From NCBI GenBank assembly GCA_023266795.1, contig JAHFPI010000035.1, positions 1-12,895 on the forward strand: 12,895 bases of DNA. Reading direction: 5' to 3'. Position 1 is the stretch's first letter, and each line of letters opens with the position of its first letter. The translations under genes were made by a program, and so were the position numbers. Below the pieces are notes generated by a model, which worked only from the letters and a program-made list of their open reading frames with translations, had not been told where the DNA came from and ran no database searches. Shown here piece by piece: positions 1 through 7,129 of the stretch. Source of the stretch: Rhodospirillales bacterium. Its GTDB lineage: Bacteria; Pseudomonadota; Alphaproteobacteria; Micavibrionales; UBA2020.

Positions 1-8
1 GGCAGAGC

Positions 9-704
9 ATGGAAACCATCCAAGCCGAGCAAAGGCACTGCGATCCCAATGCTGCGAAAACCCGTCAGGAAAAAATTTACCCCCCGACCCTTTACCGCAT
101 CACCCAGCGGGAAGTGACGGGAGATACAGCCATAGACCCGCGTCAGGCAAATGAGTCTGACCCGGAGCCATACGTTTATGCCAGCCCGAATTTGCGGGAG
201 GTACTCCCTTATCTGGCCAGAAACGGCACCCGCATTGTAAACGTGGCTTTGCCGGGGAGTGAGGATTTCATCACAATTCTGCCTGACCGTGATGACTTTC
301 TGAAGAACAAGAAGTTTGGCGGGACGCTCTGCCAGTTCTCCGGGGAAGGCTTTGAAAAAAGCCCTCGTCACCCCACGCAGTGGGTCTCGCGGCAGGGCGT
401 CACTGTCTCCACAAAAAACGTATTTAGTGAAATCAACAGCATGGAAGAAGCCATGTACTTCGGTCTGCATATACTGTTTACCAAAAAGCCTTTTACGCCT
501 GAAAATTATGCCTTCATGGACAGCATTACAAAAGCGCCGGATTTCCCGCACAACCTTCCCGGGCTGATTGCCGACGGAACGCTCATCTATGAGAACGCCC
601 TCCATAAGGACGACCCCAATGTTAAAATATCAAGTTTTCTAACGGGGGAAGACACGGCCCGGCCCAAAAAGCAGCCGGCAAGCCCTCAAAAACATAAACC
701 TTAA
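9..704 (+). CDS. Hypothetical protein, possibly ADP-ribosyltransferase-like fold
   Basis: This is a 231-residue soluble protein with no signal peptide or membrane segment that I can see. I do not recognise it with confidence. The body runs from LYRIT (about residues 28-32) to about residue 200, followed by a Lys/Pro-rich tail. Three stretches recall small bacterial and archaeal proteins that begin LYHGS: PYVYASPNL (54-62), the FEK...QWVSRQGVTV region (about 114-132) and a Glu-rich NSMEEAMYFG helix. Those families are suspected ADP-ribosyltransferase-fold proteins; the link here is pattern memory, not a search result. The ATG at 9 has no strong ribosome binding site in the 8 bases shown, and the frame stays open to the left edge, so the true start may lie outside. 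The stop overlaps that of the convergent asd gene. Confidence 0.7.
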   Translation: METIQAEQRHCDPNAAKTRQEKIYPPTLYRITQREVTGDTAIDPRQANESDPEPYVYASPNLREVLPYLARNGTRIVNVALPGSEDFITILPDRDDFLKNKKFGGTLCQFSGEGFEKSPRHPTQWVSRQGVTVSTKNVFSEINSMEEAMYFGLHILFTKKPFTPENYAFMDSITKAPDFPHNLPGLIADGTLIYENALHKDDPNVKISSFLTGEDTARPKKQPASPQKHKP

Positions 705-1717
705 AGATACTTCTCCGCGAGAATCTCGGCGATCTGCACCGCGTTGGTGGCGGCACCCTTGCGCAAGTTGTCGGCAACCACCCAGATACTCAGGCCGTGC
801 TTGACGGTTTCATCCTTGCGAATGCGGCTGACGTAGACCGAATCCTCGCCGGACACTTCCGCAGGGGTGACAAAACCAGACTCCGGATCCTGCTTGTCCA
901 CCACCACCACGCCGGGGGCTTTTTGCAGGGCCTTGCGCGCCTGCGCCACGGTGATCGGTTTTTTGAATTCGATATTGACGGCTTCGGAATGGCAGACGAA
1001 CACCGGCACGCGCACGCAGGTGGCCGTCACGGCAATGTCGCCGCCGAGAATCTTCTGCGTTTCGACCCGCATTTTCCACTCTTCCTTGGTATAACCGTCA
1101 TCCATGAAGACGTCGATCTGCGGAATGACGTTGAAGGAAATCTGTTTGGCAAATACCGTCCGCTCCGGCGCGCCGTTGGCGTAGAGCGCGCGGGTCTGGT
1201 TGAACAGCTCGTCCATCGCCGCTTTTCCTGCGCCGGAAACGGATTGGTAAGTCGCTACCACCACCCGCTTGATCTGGGCAATATCATGCAGCGGCTTCAG
1301 CGCCACCACCATCTGGATGGTCGAGCAGTTGGGATTGGCGATAATGCCGCGTTTTTTATACAGCTTGATCGCTTCTGGATTTACTTCCGGCACCACCAGC
1401 GGCACGTCCTTGTCCATGCGGAACAGGGAGCTGTTGTCGATCACCACCGCTCCGGCCTTGGTGGCGCGTGGCACGAATTCTTTCGATATTTTAGAACCGG
1501 CGGAAGCGAGAACGATGTCCACGCCCTTGAAATCAAATTTTTCAAGGTTCTGGACTTTCAGGATATGCTTTTCGCCGAAAGACACCTGCTGTCCGGCTGA
1601 ACGGGGGGAGGCCACGGCATAGACCTCGCTTACCGGAAATTCCCGCGCTGACAGCGTGTTGAGCATTTCCCGACCCACATTGCCGGTCGCCCCGACAATC
1701 GCAACCTTATATGACAT
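701..1717 (-). CDS. asd: Aspartate-semialdehyde dehydrogenase
   Basis: This cytoplasmic enzyme reduces L-4-aspartyl phosphate to L-aspartate-4-semialdehyde with NADPH, the branch-point step toward lysine/diaminopimelate, threonine and methionine. The 338 residues are full length for the family. The N-terminal Rossmann motif GATGNVG is at residues 9-15. The catalytic cysteine is Cys131 in NPNCST, and Gln158 in TYQSVSG follows at the same 27-residue spacing as Cys135/Gln162 of the E. coli enzyme. Arg236 and His243 keep the 7-residue spacing of the E. coli substrate-binding Arg267 and His274, so the active site looks intact. The start is supported by AGAGGA five to six bases upstream of the ATG. 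It is divergent from the histidine kinase gene (74 bp between starts), with a good -10 hexamer in the gap, so it is probably transcribed on its own. Confidence 0.97.
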   Translation of the reverse strand: MSYKVAIVGATGNVGREMLNTLSAREFPVSEVYAVASPRSAGQQVSFGEKHILKVQNLEKFDFKGVDIVLASAGSKISKEFVPRATKAGAVVIDNSSLFRMDKDVPLVVPEVNPEAIKLYKKRGIIANPNCSTIQMVVALKPLHDIAQIKRVVVATYQSVSGAGKAAMDELFNQTRALYANGAPERTVFAKQISFNVIPQIDVFMDDGYTKEEWKMRVETQKILGGDIAVTATCVRVPVFVCHSEAVNIEFKKPITVAQARKALQKAPGVVVVDKQDPESGFVTPAEVSGEDSVYVSRIRKDETVKHGLSIWVVADNLRKGAATNAVQIAEILAEKYL

Positions 1718-1770
1718 ATCATTCCTCTTTTCAGCTTTACAAAAGCCCGCCCTGATTGGACACTTGATAA

Positions 1771-1797
1771 ATTATATAGGAAGCCTCTTTTATGCAA
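1771..1797 (-). promoter_or_regulatory. Candidate sigma70-type promoter for asd
   Basis: Read on the - strand, a perfect TATAAT lies at 1776-1771, preceded 15 bases upstream by TTGCAT at 1797-1792. The spacing is shorter than the ideal 17. It would start transcription about 45-50 bases before the asd ATG. The -35 region overlaps the start codon of the divergent kinase, so the two genes could interfere with each other. This is a pattern match only. Confidence 0.35.
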
Positions 1798-4053
1798 GGC
1801 CTGATACAACAGTTACAAGACGACCGGATGCGGCCAATTTATGATCTGGCGCCGATCGGCGTGTGCCTGATCGATACCGGCGATGACCGCCTGCCGCGGC
1901 TTTACGCCAATCCGCTTTTTCTGAAAATGCTGCCAGCCGCGCTTCCCGATACAGTTACGCAGGCGCTCAGGGAAAAACGGGCAATGCCCGCGCTGGATCT
2001 GCCGCTGGCGGAAAAGGACGGCTGGGGGCGCCTGACCGTATCGCATACCCGAATCGATGATAAACCGGCGGCGCTGCTCTGGCTCGCCGACATCTCCGAA
2101 ACCAGGCAGGCGGCCCGCGAGGCGGCGGTCATGATGGAAATGAAATCCGCCTTTCTCGCTTCCATGAGCCATGAAATCCGCACGCCGATGCAAAGCGTCT
2201 ACGGGCTGCTGGAACTTATCCATGACGAGCCGATCCCCGCCGAAACGCGGGAGATGGTCGTCACCGCCCGCAAGTCAGCCAGCGGGCTGCTGGAAATCCT
2301 TGATGACATTCTTGACCTCGCCAAGGTCGAAGCCGGAAAAATCGAGCTGGATTACTTTGAAATCCCGCTGCGTACGCTGGCCTACGGGGTGATGGAGTGT
2401 ATGGAAGTCAAGCTGCTCGGCAAGCCTGTCAAGATGCTGACCGAAGTCGAGCAGAGCGTCCCCTTCGTCGTGATGGGCGACCCAACCCGGCTGCGGCAAA
2501 TCATGCTCAACCTCGTCGGCAATGCCATGAAGTTCACCGAGAAAGGCAGCGTGACGCTCCGCATCAGCAGCAAGGCAAAAACCGTCGCCGCGCCGGAAGG
2601 CGGGCTGGCGCTGCGCTTTGAAATCGAGGATACGGGCATCGGCATGCCGCCGCAGGTGGCGCAGAAGCTGTTCCAGCCTTTCACCCAGGCGGATAACTCC
2701 ACCACCCGCAAGTACGGCGGCACGGGGCTGGGATTGTCGATCAGCCACAAGCTGGTCGAGCTGATGGGCGGCAAAATCGGCGTGGACAGCGCCGAAGGCA
2801 AGGGCAGCGTTTTCTGGTTCGAGATTCCGACCGCGCCAGCCAGCGAACAGACCAAGGTCGACCTGCCCAATCTGGACGGGCTCGCCGTCATCTCGGTCGA
2901 GGACCATCCGAAAGGCGCCAAGGAAATCCTTTCCTCTCTCACCTCGATGGGCGCGAAGGTCGAAAGCGTGCCGACATATCAGGAAGGGCTGGCGCTCATT
3001 AAAAAGCGGCCGTTCGACGTGGCCGTCATCGATCAGGGCCTGCCCGACGGGCTGGGCATCGACCTGCTCAAGGAAGCCACGAAAATCCGCCCTTTCATGG
3101 GGCTGATCCTCTATACCGTCCGCAACGACCTCGGCATGCAGTACACCGCTAAAGTGATTGGCGCGAAATTCCTTTCCAAACCCGCGTCAAGGCTCGGCCT
3201 TGGCGAGGCCGTCAAATCGGCGGCCAAGCAAACCGCCGCGCAGGATTTTACCGGCCCGCGCCGCCTGCTGATCGCCGAAGACACGCTGTCGGTGCAGGAT
3301 GTTCTGAAACGCCAGCTCGCCAAGCTCGGCGTCGAGGCGGATTTCGTCCTGAATGGCGCCGAAGCGCTGACGGCGCTGGAGAAAAAAGAGCACGGTATCC
3401 TGTTCACCGACCTGCACATGCCGGTCATGGACGGCTATCAGCTTGTCGCCAATATCCGCGCTGCGGAGGAAAAATCCGACGTCGCTCAGCATACTTTAAA
3501 TACAAGAGGGCGCTTTCCGGTGATCGCCCTTACCGCCGACGTGCAGTTGGCGCAACGGCAGGCTTATCTGGCCTACGGCTTCGACGAATGCCTGCTGAAG
3601 CCGGTGAGCCTCGGCCAGTTCAGGCAACTCCTGATCCGCTGGGGCGTGTTGCGGGAGGATAATAAAGCTGCAGCGGAATCTTTCACCCATGTTATCGATA
3701 TAGCGCCACCCTCGGATCTGCCGCCCGCCGTGGACACAAAGGCGATGGTCGAGCAGATGGGCGGCTTTGACGCCAGCACCATCGAAATGCTGCATATGTT
3801 CGTGAAGATGTCGCAGCCGACGCTCGGAAAAATCGAGGCGGCCTTCGCGCAGAATGACGTGCCCGCCTTAAGGAATCTGGCGCACAGTCTGAAGGGCGGC
3901 GCCCGCTCCGCCTGCTGCCCGCACCTCGGCAACCTCGCGGCGGCAATGCAGGAAAACGCCGACAAAAACCGCCCGATCACCGCCGAAATGGTTGACGCGC
4001 TCAAAACTGAATTTGAGCGCGTCACCACGGAAGTCAACAACCTTAAAGTCTAG
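1792..4053 (+). CDS. Soluble hybrid histidine kinase with two receivers and HPt
   Basis: This 753-residue sensor kinase carries a whole phosphorelay in one chain. Residues about 14-104 look like a short PAS-type sensory region. HisKA has the phosphoacceptor His127 in SHEIRTPM. The HATPase_c domain has the N box (Asn240-Asn244), G1 DTGIGMP (280-286), the F box around LFQPFTQAD and G2 GTGLGLS (310-316). Receiver 1 (about 363-480) keeps Glu370/Asp371, Asp414, Thr442 and Lys463. Receiver 2 (about 490-618) keeps Glu496/Asp497, Asp540, Thr581 and Lys603. The C-terminal HPt domain has His698 in AHSLKGG. All relay residues are therefore present. No transmembrane segment is visible, so it should sense a cytoplasmic cue or partner. 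AGGAAG eight bases before the ATG supports the start. No response regulator lies nearby, so the HPt partner is unknown. It ends 9 bp from the convergent pilin A' stop. Confidence 0.93.
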   Translation: MQGLIQQLQDDRMRPIYDLAPIGVCLIDTGDDRLPRLYANPLFLKMLPAALPDTVTQALREKRAMPALDLPLAEKDGWGRLTVSHTRIDDKPAALLWLADISETRQAAREAAVMMEMKSAFLASMSHEIRTPMQSVYGLLELIHDEPIPAETREMVVTARKSASGLLEILDDILDLAKVEAGKIELDYFEIPLRTLAYGVMECMEVKLLGKPVKMLTEVEQSVPFVVMGDPTRLRQIMLNLVGNAMKFTEKGSVTLRISSKAKTVAAPEGGLALRFEIEDTGIGMPPQVAQKLFQPFTQADNSTTRKYGGTGLGLSISHKLVELMGGKIGVDSAEGKGSVFWFEIPTAPASEQTKVDLPNLDGLAVISVEDHPKGAKEILSSLTSMGAKVESVPTYQEGLALIKKRPFDVAVIDQGLPDGLGIDLLKEATKIRPFMGLILYTVRNDLGMQYTAKVIGAKFLSKPASRLGLGEAVKSAAKQTAAQDFTGPRRLLIAEDTLSVQDVLKRQLAKLGVEADFVLNGAEALTALEKKEHGILFTDLHMPVMDGYQLVANIRAAEEKSDVAQHTLNTRGRFPVIALTADVQLAQRQAYLAYGFDECLLKPVSLGQFRQLLIRWGVLREDNKAAAESFTHVIDIAPPSDLPPAVDTKAMVEQMGGFDASTIEMLHMFVKMSQPTLGKIEAAFAQNDVPALRNLAHSLKGGARSACCPHLGNLAAAMQENADKNRPITAEMVDALKTEFERVTTEVNNLKV

Positions 4054-4062
4054 GCGCTGACG

Positions 4063-4792
4063 TTATTGCTCGATGATGGCATGAACGTAATCATAGGTGG
4101 CGCCGTTCGTGTAGCAGGAGAAAGCCTGTTTGGAAGCGTCGCCGCTGGGAGCCACGCTATTAACGCTGCCGGTTCCGACCACGCTCCCGCCGTTCGTATT
4201 CGCCCCTAAACCAGCGCCGGTTGTCCAGACGACAGCCGCGCTCTGGGTTTGGGTTGTAAGGTCCGTGCTGAACCCCAACCCGCGCTGGATTTGCTGGCAC
4301 GGCGCTTTGCTGACATCATGCAGATACATGATCGCATCCCGGCCGCTGACATTGGTGTCCGTACCAACGCCCACGATGTAGAATCCCAACGCGGCATCCC
4401 TGATATCGGCAAAACCCCAGCTGTTCGCAGTTAATGCGCCACCGCACACGTTAACCGGACCGCAGGTGCCCGAAGCCGTGCCGATCTGGGCGGGCGGACT
4501 CAGAACAGGCGCGCCGCCGCCAACCGTGGATTCAAAAACCGAAGTCGCCGCGGCGGCGGTGGAGAAGTTAACCGCCGTCGGCGCCGTGCCGGTGATAATC
4601 ATGCGGGTGACCGTCGCCCGCACCATTGCCGGATATTGCGTGATCTGGCCGGAAGCGATAATCGACGTTTCCTTATCAATCGTCCCGCTGCCGCGGCCGG
4701 ATTGAGACACCGCATAAGACAGTGCGGCGAACAGCGCCACCGCAATCAGGATCAGGAACAGAGCGTTACCGCGCTCGCTGCCGGTCCTCGTT
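4063..4792. repeat. Long direct repeat, left copy (pilin A')
   Basis: About 730 bp match 6400-7129 in the same orientation at an offset of 2337 bp. By eye I count about 22 mismatches. None falls in 4141-4500, a 360-bp block that is identical base for base to 6478-6837. The match ends in the leader region, so promoter and ribosome binding regions are not duplicated. Confidence 0.9.
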
Positions 4793-4812
4793 ACTCTTTT
4801 ATCGTACATCAT
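4063..4812 (-). CDS. Type IV pilin-like protein, copy A'
   Basis: This is a near-identical duplicate of the pilin-like gene at 6400-7146. After the leader, the two proteins differ at only two residues (Ala/Thr in the Ala-rich stretch and Asp/Asn in the SG[D/N]ASK segment). The protein has a short basic leader ending SERG, a hydrophobic helix starting NALFLILIA, and a long Gly/Ala/Thr-rich extracytoplasmic part with four cysteines (TCGPVNVC, APC, FSC) that could pair. This is a class III-like prepilin layout with likely cleavage Gly/Asn, but the usual mature Glu5 is absent. The ATG at 4830 has no ribosome binding site, whereas AAGGA lies about ten bases before the ATG pair at 4812/4809, so I chose 4812; the leader then reads MMYDKRVTRTGSERG. 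The leader codons differ from those of copy A. No terminator is visible before the convergent kinase gene, 9 bp away. Confidence 0.85.
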   Translation of the reverse strand: MMYDKRVTRTGSERGNALFLILIAVALFAALSYAVSQSGRGSGTIDKETSIIASGQITQYPAMVRATVTRMIITGTAPTAVNFSTAAAATSVFESTVGGGAPVLSPPAQIGTASGTCGPVNVCGGALTANSWGFADIRDAALGFYIVGVGTDTNVSGRDAIMYLHDVSKAPCQQIQRGLGFSTDLTTQTQSAAVVWTTGAGLGANTNGGSVVGTGSVNSVAPSGDASKQAFSCYTNGATYDYVHAIIEQ

Positions 4813-4874
4813 GGTAGCATTTTCCTTCATCTATATTTTCATTATTAGGGTCTAACCTCAATTTAACCTTTTCC

Positions 4875-4962
4875 CTGTCATCCCGAGCAAACGCGAGGGA
4901 TCTTGAATGTCGCAACCTGAGAAGATCCCTCGTCGCGCTAGCGCGCTCTGTCGGGATGACAG
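4875..4962. repeat. Interspersed palindromic repeat, family 1
   Basis: This 88-bp element is built as nested inverted repeats. The outer arms CTGTCATCCCGA (4875-4886) and TCGGGATGACAG (4951-4962) pair perfectly over 12 bp. The inner arms CGAGGGATCTT (4894-4904) and AAGATCCCTCG (4922-4932) pair perfectly over 11 bp. The right half also contains the 12-bp palindrome CGCGCTAGCGCG (4934-4945). It lies between the small exported protein gene and pilin A'. The TCATCCCGA...GGGATC style is typical of dispersed repeats in many proteobacterial genomes. A transcript crossing it would fold strongly and could lower expression of pilin A' relative to the genes before it. Confidence 0.85.
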
Positions 4963-4977
4963 AAAAAGCAGAGCCGG

Positions 4978-5460
4978 TTACACTCCCCAGTCCCACCCCG
5001 CCCGCATTGTCAGGAGCCGCGACTTATGCGGCGAAACGGGGCCGTCAAGGTTTCCCCGATGAAAAAATTGTTGGCGCAATACAAAGGAACTGTCCCGCAG
5101 GTAGACCAGAACACCGCGTGTGACAATGTTCTTCGCATTATATTCAATCGGCCTGACATCGTTTTCTTTGCCCCGACCCGTTTTTCTCATCACAGAGTTC
5201 TGGTGACGACTCTTGTTTGCAGGGGAAATAACTATACCCCACGACACCGGAAGAACAACCGCGTCTCCGGCGCCGGAATAATTCGCTCTTTCAATAGACG
5301 TGGAAGCAGCATAGGAGGCCGTCAGGAACGGCGGCGCAAAAAATACGGCGTACAGAATTACTGTAAAAAAAACAAAAAACAAAAACCTGCCGTTCCGTCC
5401 GTTTCCGCCGGAGCGGGGTTTTTCCGGTATATGATGCTGTATAAAAAAACTTAAATTCAT
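4978..5460 (-). CDS. Small exported or membrane-anchored protein, unknown
   Basis: About 160 residues; not recognised. From the ATG at 5460 there is a polar N-terminus of about 26 residues, then a very hydrophobic Phe/Val-rich segment (FLFFVFFTVILYAVFF) followed by ASYAAS. This reads as a long signal peptide with possible cleavage near SYA/AS, or as a single anchor. The remaining part is polar, with VVLPVSWGIVI the only other hydrophobic patch and a basic middle. ATG 5469 is also in frame, but the purine tract AAGAGA sits nine bases before ATG 5460 and touches ATG 5469, so 5460 is preferred. The start follows the pilin B stop by 5-14 bp, suggesting translational coupling and a role with the pilins. 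An unrelated frame on the other strand is also open here, so the reading is not certain. Confidence 0.6.
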   Translation of the reverse strand: MNLSFFIQHHIPEKPRSGGNGRNGRFLFFVFFTVILYAVFFAPPFLTASYAASTSIERANYSGAGDAVVLPVSWGIVISPANKSRHQNSVMRKTGRGKENDVRPIEYNAKNIVTRGVLVYLRDSSFVLRQQFFHRGNLDGPVSPHKSRLLTMRAGWDWGV

Positions 5461-5473
5461 ACTTAACATTCTC

Positions 5474-6313
5474 TTAGGGGCATGTTGTCGTGCAATTTCT
5501 TTGAATCCAGATCGTGAGGCAGGTGGCGCCGCAGCCACCGTAATTCAGATCGGCCTGATACTGCGTAAATTTATTCATGACGCGGTTCAGCGCATTAATG
5601 GAAGCAGCGTCATTGGCCGGCCCTGTGATCCGGATGTAGACGCCCTTGCCATTGGGATAATTGCCCGCCCCATTGGGCGCAGGAACACCGCTGGTATCAT
5701 TGGTATAGGTCCACTCTGAAAAGCCGGATGGCGTGGGCGGTAGAAAGCGCCCCTGATTGTTCGCGCCGGAAAACATTAAGGCGACGCTGGCCGGTGCGCC
5801 AATGCAGCTCAGATACTTGGCGGTATCGTCCACGGCGGCGGGAATCGGGTCGGGAGTGCCGCCGACGACGCCATCGATAGTCCTTCCCGCGTGCAGGGCA
5901 CTGCTGGGATTTATCGGAAAAGGATTATTGGGATTATCGGCGGGAGTAATAGTGCCATCGGCATTCAGATCCCCGCCGCCGGACGGATATTCTGCCGAGC
6001 ACTGCACCACCGCCGACCGGATCATGTTCGCCTGGGCAAAAAGCGTTTCGGCGATCTGCACGGCGCTCTGGCTGGCGTAATTTTCCCGGCTGTCTTTCAC
6101 GTAAGCATAAGTCAGCGCGGCCATAAGCCCGATCGCCATCAGCACATAGAGCAGGACGTTGCCTTTTTCGCTATGTCGTCCCTGCGCAAGCAGGGATCCA
6201 GTTGGTGTTTTATGCTGCGATAAGTACGTCAGGGCAAAGACCCGACTGGGCCCCTGCTTTCGCAGGGGTGACAGTTTTGTCCAGATAATTTTTGAAAGCT
6301 CTGTATTCTTCAA
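5474..6313 (-). CDS. Type IV pilin-like protein B with Ca-binding loop
   Basis: This is a second pilin-like protein, unrelated to copy A beyond the N-terminal helix. The pilin part starts SEKG/NVLLYVLMAIGLMAAL, with likely cleavage after Gly, and the mature part is about 228 residues. The helix is followed by a Pro/Gly/Asn-rich domain with cysteines in VVQCS, YLSCIG and a C-terminal cluster (GGCGATC...NCTTTC). DLNADGTITPAD is a canonical DxNxDGxIxxxD loop. The start is unclear. The frame is open to an ATG at 6382, but the first codons there encode a terminator hairpin. A TTG at 6313, just after the T-tract, is the next conventional start codon; from there to the pilin helix lies a palindromic repeat with no ATG, GTG or TTG in frame. 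The coordinates use that TTG. The leader may be abnormal or degenerate. Confidence 0.75.
   Translation of the reverse strand: MKNTELSKIIWTKLSPLRKQGPSRVFALTYLSQHKTPTGSLLAQGRHSEKGNVLLYVLMAIGLMAALTYAYVKDSRENYASQSAVQIAETLFAQANMIRSAVVQCSAEYPSGGGDLNADGTITPADNPNNPFPINPSSALHAGRTIDGVVGGTPDPIPAAVDDTAKYLSCIGAPASVALMFSGANNQGRFLPPTPSGFSEWTYTNDTSGVPAPNGAGNYPNGKGVYIRITGPANDAASINALNRVMNKFTQYQADLNYGGCGATCLTIWIQRNCTTTCP
5936..5971 (-). other. EF-hand/dockerin-type calcium-binding loop in pilin B
   Basis: These twelve codons encode DLNADGTITPAD. Asp1, Asn3, Asp5, Gly6, Ile8 and Asp12 occupy the standard positions of a DxNxDGxIxxxD loop, which coordinates Ca2+ in EF-hands and dockerins. It lies about 63 residues after the predicted cleavage site, in the extracytoplasmic part of the protein. 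Confidence 0.6.
6175..6272. repeat. Two-hairpin palindromic repeat (REP/BIME-like), family 2
   Basis: This element of about 98 bp carries two hairpins facing each other. The first is CCCTGC-GCAA-GCAGGG at 6180-6195; the second is CCCCTGC-TTTC-GCAGGGG at 6251-6268. The flanks are also inverted (CCAGT near 6199-6203 and ACTGG near 6244-6248), so the whole element is a dyad. It belongs to the widespread dispersed type that encodes RKQG or FRRGD peptides when translated. It lies inside the pilin B frame without breaking it and contributes about 34 codons just before the SEKG/N cleavage motif. Confidence 0.85.
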
Positions 6314-6350
6314 AAAGAAAGAGAACCTTCCCCGAAAGGAAGGTCCTCTT
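6311..6350 (-). terminator. Rho-independent terminator after pilin A
   Basis: Read on the - strand, AGAGGACCTTCC pairs with GGAAGGTTCTCT (12 bp, one G-T pair) around a 6-base loop, followed by a T-rich tract (TTTCTTTTTG). It lies about 50 bp after the pilin A stop codon and before pilin B. It should end or attenuate transcription from upstream, so pilin B and the genes after it probably need their own promoter or live on read-through. Confidence 0.85.
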
Positions 6351-6399
6351 GTCTGATCAATATATGAACGAAAATCGTCCATTCTGTTACGCCAACCGT

Positions 6400-7129
6400 C
6401 TACTGCTCGATGATCGCGTGAACGTAATCATAGGTAGCGCCGTTCGTGTAGCAGGAGAAAGCCTGTTTGGAAGCATTGCCGCTGGGAGCCACGCTATTAA
6501 CGCTGCCGGTTCCGACCACGCTCCCGCCGTTCGTATTCGCCCCTAAACCAGCGCCGGTTGTCCAGACGACAGCCGCGCTCTGGGTTTGGGTTGTAAGGTC
6601 CGTGCTGAACCCCAACCCGCGCTGGATTTGCTGGCACGGCGCTTTGCTGACATCATGCAGATACATGATCGCATCCCGGCCGCTGACATTGGTGTCCGTA
6701 CCAACGCCCACGATGTAGAATCCCAACGCGGCATCCCTGATATCGGCAAAACCCCAGCTGTTCGCAGTTAATGCGCCACCGCACACGTTAACCGGACCGC
6801 AGGTGCCCGAAGCCGTGCCGATCTGGGCGGGCGGACTTAGGACAGGCGCGCCGCCGCCAACCGTGGATTCAAAAACCGAAGTCGTGGCGGCGGCAGTGGA
6901 GAAGTTAACCGCCGTCGGCGCCGTGCCGGTGATAATCATACGGGTGACCGTCGCCCGCACCATCGCCGGATATTGCGTGATCTGGCCGGAAGCGATAATC
7001 GACGTTTCCTTATCAATCGTCCCGCTGCCGCGGCCGGATTGAGACACTGCATAAGACAGCGCGGCAAACAGCGCCACGGCGATCAGGATCAGGAACAGAG
7101 CGTTACCGCGCTCGCCCCCGGTCTTCGTT
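6400..7129. repeat. Long direct repeat, right copy (pilin A)
   Basis: This is the partner of 4063-4792 in the same orientation. The segment 6478-6837 is identical to 4141-4500 with no mismatch. About 7 mismatches fall in the 78 bp on the stop-codon side and about 15 in the roughly 290 bp on the leader side. Recombination between the copies would delete or duplicate pilin B and the small exported protein gene. Confidence 0.9.

Noticed and set aside
797..1600. Long + strand open frame opposite asd
   Set aside because: The opposite strand encodes a full-length asd with an intact active site. The + frame is rich in His/Arg/Asp and shows no domain, as expected of an antisense shadow.
4799..4996. 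65-codon - strand frame ending SLAFARDDREKVKLR...
   Set aside because: It is largely the translation of the palindromic repeat at 4875-4962, not a gene.
5026..5454. 142-codon + strand frame opposite the small exported protein
   Set aside because: It has a highly basic, low-complexity C-terminus created by an A-rich tract. The - strand frame has a signal-like segment and sits correctly after pilin B. I keep some doubt.
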